From Angustibacter luteus (GTDB lineage: Bacteria > Actinomycetota > Actinomycetes > Actinomycetales > Angustibacteraceae), in assembly GCF_039541115.1 (NCBI RefSeq), contig NZ_BAABFP010000005.1, positions 542,447 to 606,446 on the forward strand: a stretch of DNA of 64,000 bases, written 5' to 3'. The notes below the pieces were generated by a model. The model worked only from the letters and a program-made list of their open reading frames with translations, ran no database searches and had not been told where the DNA came from. Position 1 is the first letter of the stretch. The number at the start of each line of letters is the position of its first letter. Below are positions 38,985 through 48,036 of this stretch, one piece after another. A program made the position numbers and the translations under genes.

Positions 38985-40502
38985 GTGGACCAGTCGGTAG
39001 GACTCCGCACCGGGACGGCCCGTGGTCGGTGGGTCCTGCTGGCCACGGTCCTGGGCAGCGGGATCGCGTCCCTGGATGCGACGGTGGTGAACATCGCGCT
39101 CCCCACCATCGGGCGCGACCTCGGCGCGACCCTGGCCGGCCTGCAGTGGACGCTGAACGGCTACACGCTGACGCTGGCCGCGTTCATCCTGCTCGGCGGC
39201 TCGCTCGGCGACGTCTGGGGTCGTCGGCGGATCTTCCAGATCGGCACCCTGGCCTTCGCCGCCACGTCGCTGCTGTGCGCGCTGGCCCCGACGATCGAGG
39301 TGCTGGTCGGCGCCCGGATCCTGCAGGGCGTCGCCGGCGCGCTGCTCACTCCGGGGTCGCTCGCCATCATCGCCGCGTCCTTCTGCGCGCGGGACCGGGC
39401 CGCCGCGATCGGCGCCTGGTCGGGCTTCAGCGGAGTGACGGCCGCGGCCGGGCCGTTCGTCGGCGGCTACCTGATCCAGCACCTGTCCTGGCGCTGGATC
39501 TTCCTGATCAACCTGCCGCTCGCGCTCCTGGTGGTGGTGATCGCCCAGCGGCACGTACCGGAGAGCCGGGATGTCGATGCACCGCGCCGCACGGACGTCG
39601 CCGGGGCACTGACCTGCGTGCTGACCCTCGCCCTGCTCACGTTCGGACTGATCCGCTGGGGCGCGGACGGGATGAGCCCGCTGGTGGCGTCGTCCCTGGT
39701 GACTGCGGTGGCCGCCGGCATCGGCTTCGTCGTCGTCGAGCGCCGCAGCTCGCACCCGATGATCCCGCTCGACATCTTCCGGTCCACCCGGTTCACCGCC
39801 GCGAACCTGGTCACGTTCCTGATGTACGCCGCCCTCGCCGGGGTCTTCTTCCTCCTGTCCCTGCAGCTGCAGATCGTCTCCGGCTTCTCTCCCATCGCCG
39901 CCGGGGCAGCTCTCCTGCCCGTGACGGCACTCATGCTGCTCGGGTCTGCCCGGGTGGGACGGCTGGCCCAGCGTTTCGGGCCGCGACCGTTCATGACGGT
40001 CGGCCCACTGGTCTGCGCCGTCGCCATGCTGCTGCTGCGCCAGGTCGGTGTCGGGGCGAGCTACTGGTTCGACGTGCTGCCGGCCATCGCCGTCTTCGGG
40101 GTGGGGCTGACGCTCACGGTGTCCCCGCTGACCACGGCGGTCCTCACCTCCGCCCCACAGCGGCACTCGGGTGTCGCCTCCGGGGTCAACAACGCGGTCG
40201 CCCGCACTGCCGGCCTGCTCGCCGTGGCGGTGCTGCCGCTGGCCGCCGGGATCGGCGAGAGCAGCTACCTGGTGCCCGCGCAGTTCGACGCCGGCTACCA
40301 GCGAGCGCTGATCGGGTGCGCGGTCCTGCTCGCCACCGCAGGGGTGCTGTCGGCGCTGCTCATCGGCAGCCGGGGACTGACCCCGGAGCACGAGCCGACG
40401 GCCAGCGAGCCGCCGGACCGACCGGCCGAGCGCTACCACTGCGGGGTGGACGCTCCCGCGCTGGGACGACCGGCATCCCTCACCGACCCTGCAGCTCACT
40501 GA
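38985..40502 (+). CDS. DHA2-family MFS drug exporter (EmrB/QacA type)
   Basis: A 505-residue transporter with about 14 predicted helices. Helix 1 has LDATVVNIALPTIGRDL, the DHA2-specific motif, and the helix 2-3 loop has GSLGDVWGRRRIF (motif A). Motif C resembles GVTAAAGPFVGGYL in helix 5. These are proton-coupled multidrug exporters. GTG start with GGGAGG 4-5 bases upstream, preferred to the upstream in-frame start at 38946. The C-terminal ~50 residues are polar and disordered. The last 23 bases overlap, tail to tail, the kinase gene on the other strand. Confidence 0.92.
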   Translation: MDQSVGLRTGTARGRWVLLATVLGSGIASLDATVVNIALPTIGRDLGATLAGLQWTLNGYTLTLAAFILLGGSLGDVWGRRRIFQIGTLAFAATSLLCALAPTIEVLVGARILQGVAGALLTPGSLAIIAASFCARDRAAAIGAWSGFSGVTAAAGPFVGGYLIQHLSWRWIFLINLPLALLVVVIAQRHVPESRDVDAPRRTDVAGALTCVLTLALLTFGLIRWGADGMSPLVASSLVTAVAAGIGFVVVERRSSHPMIPLDIFRSTRFTAANLVTFLMYAALAGVFFLLSLQLQIVSGFSPIAAGAALLPVTALMLLGSARVGRLAQRFGPRPFMTVGPLVCAVAMLLLRQVGVGASYWFDVLPAIAVFGVGLTLTVSPLTTAVLTSAPQRHSGVASGVNNAVARTAGLLAVAVLPLAAGIGESSYLVPAQFDAGYQRALIGCAVLLATAGVLSALLIGSRGLTPEHEPTASEPPDRPAERYHCGVDAPALGRPASLTDPAAH

Positions 40503-41028
40503 GCGTCAGGACGACGTCCGCCTGCGACCGGGGGTCGCACGCCGCGAGGTAGAGCCGCTGGCCGCCCACGTAGCGTGCGTTGGCCGGGTGCTCCGGGTCC
40601 GGGTCGCACCCGTCCCGGACCGCCATCCGGCGGAAGGTCTCAGCGAACGGGACGTCCAGGAACACCGACAGGTGCCACAGGTCAGCGAGCTCGGCGCGGT
40701 GCAGGAACAGGCCGTCCAGCACCAGGGCCCCGCGCGTCGGCTCGAGCGCCGTGCGGCGCAGGGAGTCCAGGTCGTAGGAGTCGCGGAAGAAGCCCTGGGG
40801 CGAGTGCCGGCCCAGGCGATAGCGGACCTCGGGCGGGTTGAGGAAGTTGTCGGCGCGGACCCGTGTGACGTCGTGCCCGCGCCGGGCCAGCTCGACCTCG
40901 AGCGCGTCCCCGAGCGTGGTCTTGCCGGACCCGTCCACCCCGTCGATGCCGACCCGCACGCCATCGGGCCGACCCTGCGCAACGAGGTCGGCGACCCGTC
41001 GGACAACTCGCTGGAGACCCACCGGCAC
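40480..41028 (-). CDS. Uridine-kinase-like P-loop kinase
   Basis: A 182-residue P-loop protein. Walker A GIDGVDGSGKTT, then the substrate-binding motif RADNFLNPPEVRYRLGRHSPQGFFRDSYD, where the Asp-rich uridine/phosphoribulokinase site would be, and VFLDVPFAETFRRM(A)VRD in the lid. The DNFL...GFFRDSYD signature matches uridine kinases and their actinobacterial relatives, but this is a short form (E. coli Udk 213). Substrate unproven. Starts 20 bases from the divergent VOC gene. Confidence 0.88.
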   Translation of the reverse strand: MPVGLQRVVRRVADLVAQGRPDGVRVGIDGVDGSGKTTLGDALEVELARRGHDVTRVRADNFLNPPEVRYRLGRHSPQGFFRDSYDLDSLRRTALEPTRGALVLDGLFLHRAELADLWHLSVFLDVPFAETFRRMAVRDGCDPDPEHPANARYVGGQRLYLAACDPRSQADVVLTLSELQGR

Positions 41029-41048
41029 AGCCTGCCACGATGGGCGCC

Positions 41049-41441
41049 ATGACCGTTCACGTGCACAGCATCACGTTCGACTGCCACCGCTGGGAGCCCC
41101 TGGTCGAGTTCTGGGCCGCGGTCTCGGACTTCGCCGAGGACCCGCAGAACCCGAACAACGACGGTGACCCGATGGGGGCCCTGCGGTCGCCGTCCGGGCT
41201 GCAGCTGCTCTTCATCCCGGTCCCGGAGGGCAAGCAGGTGAAGAACCGGGTGCACCTCGATGTGGTCCCGGTCGACCAGACCCGCGACGAGCAGGTAGCG
41301 GCCGTCCTCGAGCTGGGAGCGACGCAGGTCGCGGACCACCGCCGCCCGGACGGATCGGGTTGGGTCGTCCTGGCCGACCCCGAGGGCAACGAGTTCTGCA
41401 TCGAGCGCAGCCAGGCCGAGCGGGACGCCGCTGCGACGTAG
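41049..41441 (+). CDS. VOC-family (glyoxalase/bleomycin-resistance fold) protein
   Basis: A 130-residue vicinal-oxygen-chelate protein. The opening VHSITFDCHRWEPLVEFWAAV, KNRVHLDVVPVD and the closing LADPEGNEFCIE define two beta-alpha-beta3 modules; metal ligand candidates are His in VHSITFDC, His in RVHLDV and Glu in NEFCIE. The alternative ATG at 41040 adds three residues. Many such proteins have unknown substrates; family functions include isomerases, dioxygenases and antibiotic binding. It precedes the sirtuin gene by nine bases and may be co-transcribed. Confidence 0.88.
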   Translation: MTVHVHSITFDCHRWEPLVEFWAAVSDFAEDPQNPNNDGDPMGALRSPSGLQLLFIPVPEGKQVKNRVHLDVVPVDQTRDEQVAAVLELGATQVADHRRPDGSGWVVLADPEGNEFCIERSQAERDAAAT

Positions 41442-41450
41442 GCTGGTCGG

Positions 41451-42314
41451 GTGGACCAGCTGGCAGCGGCACTCGACGTCCTGGACGGGCGCCGGGTCGT
41501 CGCGCTCACGGGGGCCGGGCTCTCGACCGACTCCGGCATCCCTGACTACCGGGGGCCGACAGCGGTCCCGCGGCAGCCGATGACCCACCAGGAGTTCGTG
41601 TCCGGGCCGGCGGCCCAGCGGCGGTACTGGGCCCGCAGCCACGTCGGCTGGGGTCGGATGCGGCGGGCGGAGCCGAACCCGGGCCACCTCGCGCTGGCCC
41701 GGCTCGAGCACGCGGGTGCCGTGTCGGCGTTGATCACGCAGAACGTGGACGGGCTGCACGGCGTCGCGGGCAGCCGGGACGTCGTGGACCTGCACGGCCG
41801 GATCGACGAGGTGGTGTGCCTGCGCTGCGACGAGATCACCTCGCGCGCCGCGCTGCACGAGCGGCTGACCGAGCTCAACCCGGACTTCGGGGACGGCGCG
41901 TACGCTCGCACGGCACCGGACGGCGACGCCGAGGTGCAGGACGTCGAGCACTTCCGGCTCGCCCCCTGCCTGGTCTGTCGCGGGGCGCTGATGCCGCACG
42001 TGGTGTTCTTCGGAGCCAACGTGCCCAAACCGCGGGTGGAGCGCTGCTACGCGCTGGTCGAGTCCGCGCAGGCGCTCCTGGTCGCGGGGACGTCGCTGGC
42101 CGTGCAGTCCGGGCTGCGGTTCGTCCGGCGTGCCGCCCGGGACGGGGTTCCCGTCGTCCTGGTCAACCAGGGACCGACCCGCGGTGACGACCTCGTGACG
42201 GTGAAGGTGGAGGCCGGGTGCTCCCCCACGCTCAGCGCCCTGGCCGACGTCCTCGCCGGGCGCGCAGGTAGTCCTGCACCACGTACTGACCCAGGTCGTG
42301 CGCTGACGGTGTGA
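41451..42314 (+). CDS. Sirtuin NAD-dependent protein deacylase
   Basis: A 287-residue Sir2 protein. NAD motifs GAGLSTDSGIPDYRG (21-35) and TQNVDGLH (95-102), catalytic His114 in DLHG, and a zinc ribbon of C122/C125 and C172/C175 (CLRC, CLVC). The distance between the two cysteine pairs is long (about 46 residues), as in the class II sirtuins. It removes acetyl or other acyl groups from lysines using NAD. GTG start. The 3' end overlaps the VWA-protein gene by 83 bases on the opposite strand, so the last ~27 codons are read in both directions. Confidence 0.94.
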   Translation: MDQLAAALDVLDGRRVVALTGAGLSTDSGIPDYRGPTAVPRQPMTHQEFVSGPAAQRRYWARSHVGWGRMRRAEPNPGHLALARLEHAGAVSALITQNVDGLHGVAGSRDVVDLHGRIDEVVCLRCDEITSRAALHERLTELNPDFGDGAYARTAPDGDAEVQDVEHFRLAPCLVCRGALMPHVVFFGANVPKPRVERCYALVESAQALLVAGTSLAVQSGLRFVRRAARDGVPVVLVNQGPTRGDDLVTVKVEAGCSPTLSALADVLAGRAGSPAPRTDPGRALTV

Positions 42315-44223
42315 ACACCCGCCCGCCGCTGCGGCGGGCCATCGCGTCGACGAACCGGCGCAGGCTGGGGTCCTCGCCGAGCATGAAGACGTTCAGCACC
42401 GCGCCGTAGCGGGTGAGCTGGTCGATCTCGTCGACGGTGGCCCGCAGGGTCTCGGCCCGAGGGGGCCAGGCGAACGCCGCCTCGCCGTCGGGCAGCAGGT
42501 GCGCGGTCGGCTCGCCGTCGGTGACCACCAGCACCACGGGGTCGCCGTCGCTGTGCTTGCGCAGGTGCCGGCGGGCCAATTGCAGCGCGTGCTGGAGGTT
42601 GGTGCCCTGCACGAAGTCCGGCTCGGCTGCCGCCAGCTCGCCGGCGGACAGCGTCAGGGCGTACCGGCCGAACCCGATGATCTGCAACGCGTCCTGCGGG
42701 AACTGGGTGGCGACGAGGTGGGAGAGCGCCAGCGCGGTCTGCTTCATCGGTCCCCAGCGGCCCTCGGAGACCATCGAGAACGACATGTCCACGCACAGCG
42801 CCACGGCGGCGCCGGCCCGGCGCTCGGTCTCCACCACCTCGAAGTCCTCCACCGCGAGCGCGACCGCACCACCGGCAGCAGAGGCGTTGCGCCGCACCGC
42901 GTTCGAGACGGTGCGGACGACGTCGAGCGGCTGCTCGTCGCCGAACTCCCAGGCGCGGGAGGCGCCGGTCGCCTCCCCGGCCGCTCCCGCGGACTGGACG
43001 TCGTGCGTGCCGCGGGACGCCGACTCGATGCGGGCGAACACCCGCTGCAGCGCGGTGGATCCCAAGCGTCGCAGCGCCTTTGGGCTCAGCACGGTGTCCG
43101 CGGCGCTGCCGGACAGCCACCCCTGCCGGCGCAGCTCGCGCTCCAGCTCGCGCAGCCGGCGGACGTCGTCGGCCGCACCGCGCCCGAGCTGGCGTTCCAC
43201 GGCCTCGACGTCGACGTCGTCCAGGGTGGCGCCGGCGTGCTCCTGGCCCAGCTGGTCCAGCAGGTCGTCCAGCTCGGCCACCTCGGCCAACGCGCCGGTC
43301 GCCTCGCCGTAGCCGAGTGGCTCCTCCCCGCGGCCCTGCTCGCCGCGGCCCCAGGACAGGTCGGGCCGCAGCGCACGCAGGTTCTCCGACAGCGCGGCCA
43401 TCTGCTCGGCGACCCCGGCCTGACCGAGCGCCTGCTCCATCAGCCCGGCCAGCTCGGCGCGCTGGGACGGCGTGAGCGAGCGCATCAGCCGCTCGCCGGC
43501 GGCGGCCCGGCGGGCCAGCAGGTCGACCAGCTCGTCGACGTCCTGCGGCTGCTCGGGGAAGAACTCGCCGTGCTCGCGCATGAACTCGGCGAAGGAGTCC
43601 GTCGTGTCCTCGCCGCGGGCGTGCTGGCCGAGCAGCTCGTTGAGGTCGGCGAGCATGGACTGCAGCGCCGCGGCGGCCTGCGGGTCGCGCGCCGGGTCGG
43701 CGCCCTGGAGCGCGTCACGCATGCCCTCGAACCGCTGACCGAGGACGTCGTCCCGCAGCTCGTCCAGGATCCGCTGGTAGTCCGCCCGGGCCTCGTCGCT
43801 GGTCCAGTCGTACTCGGACAGCTCCTGCACGGCCCGGGACGTGGAGCGCGGCAGCGCGTCCAGCTGCGCCTCGGCGAACCGCGCGTCGTCGTCCGCGCGC
43901 TGGGCGAGGGCCTCCCGCTCGGCGGCCAGCGCCTGGTCCAGCAGGGCCTGGGCCCGGGTGATGGTGCCGTCCAACCGGCCGCGGCGCAGCGCCTCGCGGC
44001 GCATCCGGCGGGCCCGCTCGTGCAGGTCGTCCAGCCCGTGTCCGCGCTCCCCGTCGGGCCCGCGGTGCAGCAGGTCGCGCAACGCGTCGCGCAGGCTCGA
44101 GCCGGCCAGCACCTCCTCGCCGAGCTGGTCCACCGCGGACCGGACGTCGTACGGCGGTGCCAGCGGATCCGGACCGCCCTGCCAGGCGCCGTACCGGCTG
44201 CGCCGGCCGGGGTGACGCGCCAC
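42232..44223 (-). CDS. VWA-domain protein, MoxR partner
   Basis: A 663-residue protein. The N-terminal ~430 residues are helical, charged and contain coiled-coil-like stretches (HERARRMRREALRRGRLDGT). The C-terminal ~200 residues form a von Willebrand A domain with MIDAS VALCVDMSFSM (D-x-S-x-S), QIIGFGRY and VVTDGEPT. It starts six bases after the end of the MoxR gene, so the two form the well-known MoxR-VWA module, thought to act like a metal-chelatase/chaperone pair. The target is unknown. Its 3' end overlaps the sirtuin gene by 83 bases. Confidence 0.9.
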   Translation of the reverse strand: MARHPGRRSRYGAWQGGPDPLAPPYDVRSAVDQLGEEVLAGSSLRDALRDLLHRGPDGERGHGLDDLHERARRMRREALRRGRLDGTITRAQALLDQALAAEREALAQRADDDARFAEAQLDALPRSTSRAVQELSEYDWTSDEARADYQRILDELRDDVLGQRFEGMRDALQGADPARDPQAAAALQSMLADLNELLGQHARGEDTTDSFAEFMREHGEFFPEQPQDVDELVDLLARRAAAGERLMRSLTPSQRAELAGLMEQALGQAGVAEQMAALSENLRALRPDLSWGRGEQGRGEEPLGYGEATGALAEVAELDDLLDQLGQEHAGATLDDVDVEAVERQLGRGAADDVRRLRELERELRRQGWLSGSAADTVLSPKALRRLGSTALQRVFARIESASRGTHDVQSAGAAGEATGASRAWEFGDEQPLDVVRTVSNAVRRNASAAGGAVALAVEDFEVVETERRAGAAVALCVDMSFSMVSEGRWGPMKQTALALSHLVATQFPQDALQIIGFGRYALTLSAGELAAAEPDFVQGTNLQHALQLARRHLRKHSDGDPVVLVVTDGEPTAHLLPDGEAAFAWPPRAETLRATVDEIDQLTRYGAVLNVFMLGEDPSLRRFVDAMARRSGGRVFTPSAHDLGQYVVQDYLRARRGRRPGR

Positions 44224-44229
44224 GGCTGC

Positions 44230-45639
44230 TCAGCCCCCGTAGACCGTGCGGCCGTCGTCCGTCGTGGTCTTGGCGAGCCGTCGGGTCAGGTGCAGGCCCT
44301 CGAGCACCAGCTCGACGCCGGACGCCGCCTGGCCGGGGCTGGGTGCCTCCCCCAGCCCGAGCCGGTCCAGCACCTTCGCCAGCCCGGCGACCGTCCCGAC
44401 CTGCTGGAGCACCTCGGCCGACGTCACGAGCTCGCCGGTCTCCACGCTCTCGCCGTCCTCCACGAGGGTGACGAACGAGCCCAGGTCCAGACCCGCCGTC
44501 CGGGACCGGAAGGTCTCGGCCACCGCGATCCGCAGCAGGTGCGCGAGCACCTCGGTCTCGCGTCCCTCCTCGCCGCTCTCGAACTCGACCTTGCCGCGCA
44601 GCGTCCCGACGATGGACTCGGTGTCCCCGACCCGGGCGACCGGCTCGTCCTCGCCGCGCAGCGCACCCCGGCGCAGCGCCGCGGCGGCCACCGTCTCGGC
44701 CCCGGCGACCGCGAACCGCGCCGAGACCCCGGACCGGGCGTCCACGGACGGCGACTCGCGGACGTCGCGGGTGAACCGGGCGACGACCTCGAGCACGTGC
44801 TCGGGCACCTCGGCCACCAGCTCGGCCTCCTGGCGCACGAGGGTGATCTCGTCGTCCAGGTCCAGCGGGTAGTGGGTCCGGATCTCGGCGCCGAAGCGGT
44901 CCTTCAGCGGGGTGATGATGCGCCCGCGGTTGGTGTAGTCCTCCGGGTTCGCGCTGGCCACCAGCAGCAGGTCCAGCGGCAGCCGCAGCTGGTAGCCGCG
45001 CACCTGGACATCGCGCTCCTCCAGCACGTTCAGCAGCGAGACCTGGATCCGCTCGGCCAGGTCCGGCAGCTCGTTGATCGCGAAGATGCCGCGGTGCGTG
45101 CGCGGGACCAGCCCGTAGTGGATGGTCTCCGGGTCGCCCAGGGTGCGGCCCTGCGCCACCCGAATCGGGTCGACGTCCCCGATCAGGTCGCCGACGCTGG
45201 TGTCCGGCGTGGCGAGCTTCTCGCTGTAGCGCAGCGAGCGGTGCCGCCACGCGACCGGCAGCTCGTCGCCCAGCTCGGCGGCGCGGCGGCGCGAGGCCGG
45301 GGTGATCGGGTCGTACGGGTGCTCGGCGAGCTCGGCGCCGTCGATGACCGGCGTCCACTCGTCGAGCAGCGCGACCAGGGATCGGATGAGCCGGGTCTTG
45401 CCCTGGCCCCGCTCGCCGAGCAGCACCAGGTCGTGCCCCGCGAGCAGGGCGCGCTCCAGCTCGGGCAGCACGGTGAGGTCGAAGCCGACGATGCCCTCGA
45501 AGCGGGGCTCGTCGTCGCGCATCAGGGCCAGCAGGTTGTGCCGGATCTCGGCCTTCACGCTGCGCAGCTGGTGCCCGCTGGCGCGCAGCTCGCCGAGGGT
45601 GGTGGGACGGTCCGGTGTGGTGTGCGAGGGGGCTGTCAC
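44230..45639 (-). CDS. MoxR/Mg-chelatase-like AAA ATPase
   Basis: A 469-residue AAA ATPase of the MoxR/ChlI group. Walker A is GERGQGKTRL, the Walker B/sensor region includes HRGIFAINELPDL, and the pre-sensor insert VRGYQLRLPLDLLLVASANPEDYTNRGRIITPLKDRFGAEI carries sensor 1 (Asn) and the Arg finger. It pairs with the VWA protein gene six bases downstream. Such pairs assemble cofactors or chaperone specific complexes. GTG start at 45639. Only a 53-base gap separates it from the HelD-like gene upstream on the same strand, so a three-gene transcript is possible. Confidence 0.92.
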   Translation of the reverse strand: MTAPSHTTPDRPTTLGELRASGHQLRSVKAEIRHNLLALMRDDEPRFEGIVGFDLTVLPELERALLAGHDLVLLGERGQGKTRLIRSLVALLDEWTPVIDGAELAEHPYDPITPASRRRAAELGDELPVAWRHRSLRYSEKLATPDTSVGDLIGDVDPIRVAQGRTLGDPETIHYGLVPRTHRGIFAINELPDLAERIQVSLLNVLEERDVQVRGYQLRLPLDLLLVASANPEDYTNRGRIITPLKDRFGAEIRTHYPLDLDDEITLVRQEAELVAEVPEHVLEVVARFTRDVRESPSVDARSGVSARFAVAGAETVAAAALRRGALRGEDEPVARVGDTESIVGTLRGKVEFESGEEGRETEVLAHLLRIAVAETFRSRTAGLDLGSFVTLVEDGESVETGELVTSAEVLQQVGTVAGLAKVLDRLGLGEAPSPGQAASGVELVLEGLHLTRRLAKTTTDDGRTVYGG

Positions 45640-45692
45640 CCACTCACGCTACGTCGCGCCCGCCCCGGGCGCACAGGGGGTTTCCAGCGGCG

Positions 45693-47942
45693 TTACCAAC
45701 GGACGAGATCGTCCATGCCCGCCGGGAGCGGTTCGCTGTGCAGGACGACGAGCCGCCGGGTCGGTCGCGACAACGCGACGTACAGGTCACTGAGGCCTCG
45801 TCGGGACGCCGAGACGACGGCCGCCGGCTCCACCACGACCACGTCGTCGAACTCCAGCCCCTTGACCTGCTCGGGCGCCAGCACGCTCACCCGGACCGTC
45901 AGGGCCGTCCGCTTCGCGTCACCGACCTGACCGGGCCACTGGTCCTCCAGGACCCGGGCCAGCTCGGGCACCTCCGCCAGCGGCGCCACCACCGCGATGG
46001 TGCCCTCCTCCGAGGCGGTCAGCAGCGAGGCCACCACCTCGACCACGGCTTGGCCGTCGCCAGGGGCGCGCTCACGCACGGCGGGATCCACCTCGCCCTC
46101 GCGGACGGACTCGACCGCCGTCACCGGCAGCCCGTTGGCTCGCGCCATGGCGTCGGCGACCCGCAGCACGCGGCCCGGCGTGCGGTAGCTGACGCTCAGC
46201 TCGCGCTCGCGCCAGCGCCCGGCGGCCACCGGCTGCAGGGCCTCCGCCCACGAGGAGGCGCCGCCGACCGTGCCGCGCTGGGCGAGGTCACCCACGACGG
46301 TCCAGGACCGTGCGGGGCAGCGGCGAGAAAGCAGGCGCCACATCATCGGGGTCAGCTCCTGCGCCTCGTCGACCACGAGGTGCCCGAACGCCCAGGAGCG
46401 GTCGGCCTCCGCGCGCTCGGCCACGCTCAGCGCCGGCCCCATCTCCGCGAACTGGTTCGCGAGCATCTCGGCACCGATCCCGGGGGCCTGCGGGTCCACC
46501 AGACCGGTCATGCCCAGCACGTCCTTGGCGTACTCGAGCTCCGCCGCCCGCTCCTGCGCACGCTGGCGACCCTCGACCCGCCCGGCCTCGCCGTCGTCAC
46601 CGACCAGCTCGGCGACCTCGTCCAGCAGCGGGACGTCGGACAGCGTGAACGGCTGGTCGCGGTCGCGCTCGAGCCGGGCGCGCTCGGCTGCACTCAGCGC
46701 GTCACCGGCCGACGCGATCCGCACGGGCGTGGCGAACAGGTCCTGCAGGAAGCGCTGCGGGGTGAGGGGCATCCACAGCAGGTTCAGGTTGACCCGCACG
46801 TCGCGACTGTCCCGCAGGTCCGCGTCGAGCTCCTGCCGCAGCTCGTCCGACAGGGTCTGGCCCATCTGCTGGGCGAGCTGGCCGGCGAGGTGGCGCAGCA
46901 TGTCCTTGACGAACGTCACCCGTGCGGCGTTGTGCGCGGCCCCGGTCGACCGGGCCCGGGCCCTGGCCGCGGCGACGGCCGAGCGGGTCAGGGTCAACCG
47001 GTGCGACCCGACGCGCAGCTCGAGGTCCTCGTCCGGCAGCCGCTGACGGTCCCGCACGGCGTTGGCGAGCACCTCCACCATGCGCAGGTCGCCCTTGACC
47101 TGGGCGACGTCGTCGCCGTCGTCCGTGCTGGCCTCGACGCCGGGGAACAGCGAACCAGGGGTGGCCATCACGACGCCGGACTCGCCGAGCGAGGGCAGCA
47201 CCTGCTCGATGTACCGCAGGAACAGCGGCCCGGGGCCGACGACCAGGACGCCCGAGCGCTCGAGCCGCTGGCGGTAGGTGAACAGCAGGTAGGCAGCGCG
47301 GTGCAGCGCGACGGCCGTCTTGCCCGTGCCCGGGCCGCCCTGGACCACCAGCACGCCGGCGAGCTCGTCCCGCACGATGCGGTCCTGCTCGGCCTGGATC
47401 GTCGCCACGATGTCGCCCATGCGACCGGTGCGCGGCGCCCGCACGGCCGCCATCAGTGCGCCCTCGCCCTGCAGGGTGGCCCGTTCGTCGTCGTCGATCG
47501 CCTCGAGGTCGAGCACCTCGTCATCCAGGTGCACGACCTCGCGGCCGGACGTCGTCAGGTGCCGGCGCCTGATCACCTCGCCCGGGGCGGCCGGTGTGGC
47601 CTGGTAGAACGGCGCGGCGACCGGCGCGCGCCAGTCGACCAGCAGCTTGTCCTGGTGGTCGTCGCTGAGCCCGATGCGGCCGATGTGGTGCCGTTCGCCG
47701 CCGCGCAGGTCGAGGCGGCCGAAGCAGAGCCGGTCCTGGACGTTGCGCAGCTGGGCGAGGCGGAACTCCAGCGTCGTGGACATCGCGTCGCGCTCGGAAC
47801 GCGCCTGCGGCGTGCCCACCGACCCCGTGCGCCGGATCGCCGTCAGCTGCCGCTCCGCGGCCGCGACGATGGCGTCCAGCCGTCCGTACACCACATCGAG
47901 GTGCGCCTGCTCGGCAGCGCGGTCCCCGCTCAGGTCGCTCAC
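45693..47942 (-). CDS. helD: HelD-type RNA polymerase-recycling ATPase
   Basis: A 749-residue superfamily 1 helicase-like ATPase. The N-terminus is a charged coiled-coil arm (about 1-75), then FGRLDLRGGERHHIGRIGLSDD and LLVDWRAPVAAPFYQ, the HelD-specific sequences, followed by Walker A GGPGTGKTAVALHRAAYLL, Walker B LVVDEAQELTPMMW, motif IV/V elements and the final motif VKGLEFDDVVVVEP and LYVALSRPTRRL. Bacterial HelD/HelR proteins displace DNA, sigma factor and, in some actinomycetes, rifamycins from RNA polymerase. GTG start; a perfect hairpin lies in the leader region. Confidence 0.9.
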   Translation of the reverse strand: MSDLSGDRAAEQAHLDVVYGRLDAIVAAAERQLTAIRRTGSVGTPQARSERDAMSTTLEFRLAQLRNVQDRLCFGRLDLRGGERHHIGRIGLSDDHQDKLLVDWRAPVAAPFYQATPAAPGEVIRRRHLTTSGREVVHLDDEVLDLEAIDDDERATLQGEGALMAAVRAPRTGRMGDIVATIQAEQDRIVRDELAGVLVVQGGPGTGKTAVALHRAAYLLFTYRQRLERSGVLVVGPGPLFLRYIEQVLPSLGESGVVMATPGSLFPGVEASTDDGDDVAQVKGDLRMVEVLANAVRDRQRLPDEDLELRVGSHRLTLTRSAVAAARARARSTGAAHNAARVTFVKDMLRHLAGQLAQQMGQTLSDELRQELDADLRDSRDVRVNLNLLWMPLTPQRFLQDLFATPVRIASAGDALSAAERARLERDRDQPFTLSDVPLLDEVAELVGDDGEAGRVEGRQRAQERAAELEYAKDVLGMTGLVDPQAPGIGAEMLANQFAEMGPALSVAERAEADRSWAFGHLVVDEAQELTPMMWRLLSRRCPARSWTVVGDLAQRGTVGGASSWAEALQPVAAGRWRERELSVSYRTPGRVLRVADAMARANGLPVTAVESVREGEVDPAVRERAPGDGQAVVEVVASLLTASEEGTIAVVAPLAEVPELARVLEDQWPGQVGDAKRTALTVRVSVLAPEQVKGLEFDDVVVVEPAAVVSASRRGLSDLYVALSRPTRRLVVLHSEPLPAGMDDLVRW

Positions 47943-47961
47943 AGGCTGGGCCTCCCGGTCG

Positions 47962-47983
47962 CGCGCCAGCGGTGGCTGGCGCG
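47962..47983 (-). promoter_or_regulatory. Palindrome in the helD leader, with -10 candidate
   Basis: A perfect nine-base inverted repeat (cgcgccagc-4-gctggcgcg) lies 20-41 bases upstream of the helD start. Just outside it, TAGGAT at 47991-47996 (minus strand) is a plausible -10. The palindrome therefore lies at or just after the expected transcription start, either as an operator or as a 5' mRNA hairpin. I see no clear -35. Confidence 0.5.
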
Positions 47984-48036
47984 GGCATCAATCCTATGCC
48001 ACGCCGCCGACGTCCACCTGCAGATACCGTTCGTCC

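Noticed and set aside
38985-40502. Drug exporter as part of a biosynthetic gene cluster with the haem locus
   Set aside because: No synthase, carrier-protein or tailoring genes other than the haem proteins; a terminator and an opposite-strand gene separate it from the locus.
42499-45930. 1143-codon open frame antisense to the VWA and MoxR genes
   Set aside because: No domain, strongly biased composition; both opposite-strand genes have clear motifs.
47943-48036. Rifamycin-associated element upstream of helD
   Set aside because: The palindrome present (cgcgccagc...gctggcgcg) does not match the element as I remember it, so rifamycin induction cannot be claimed.
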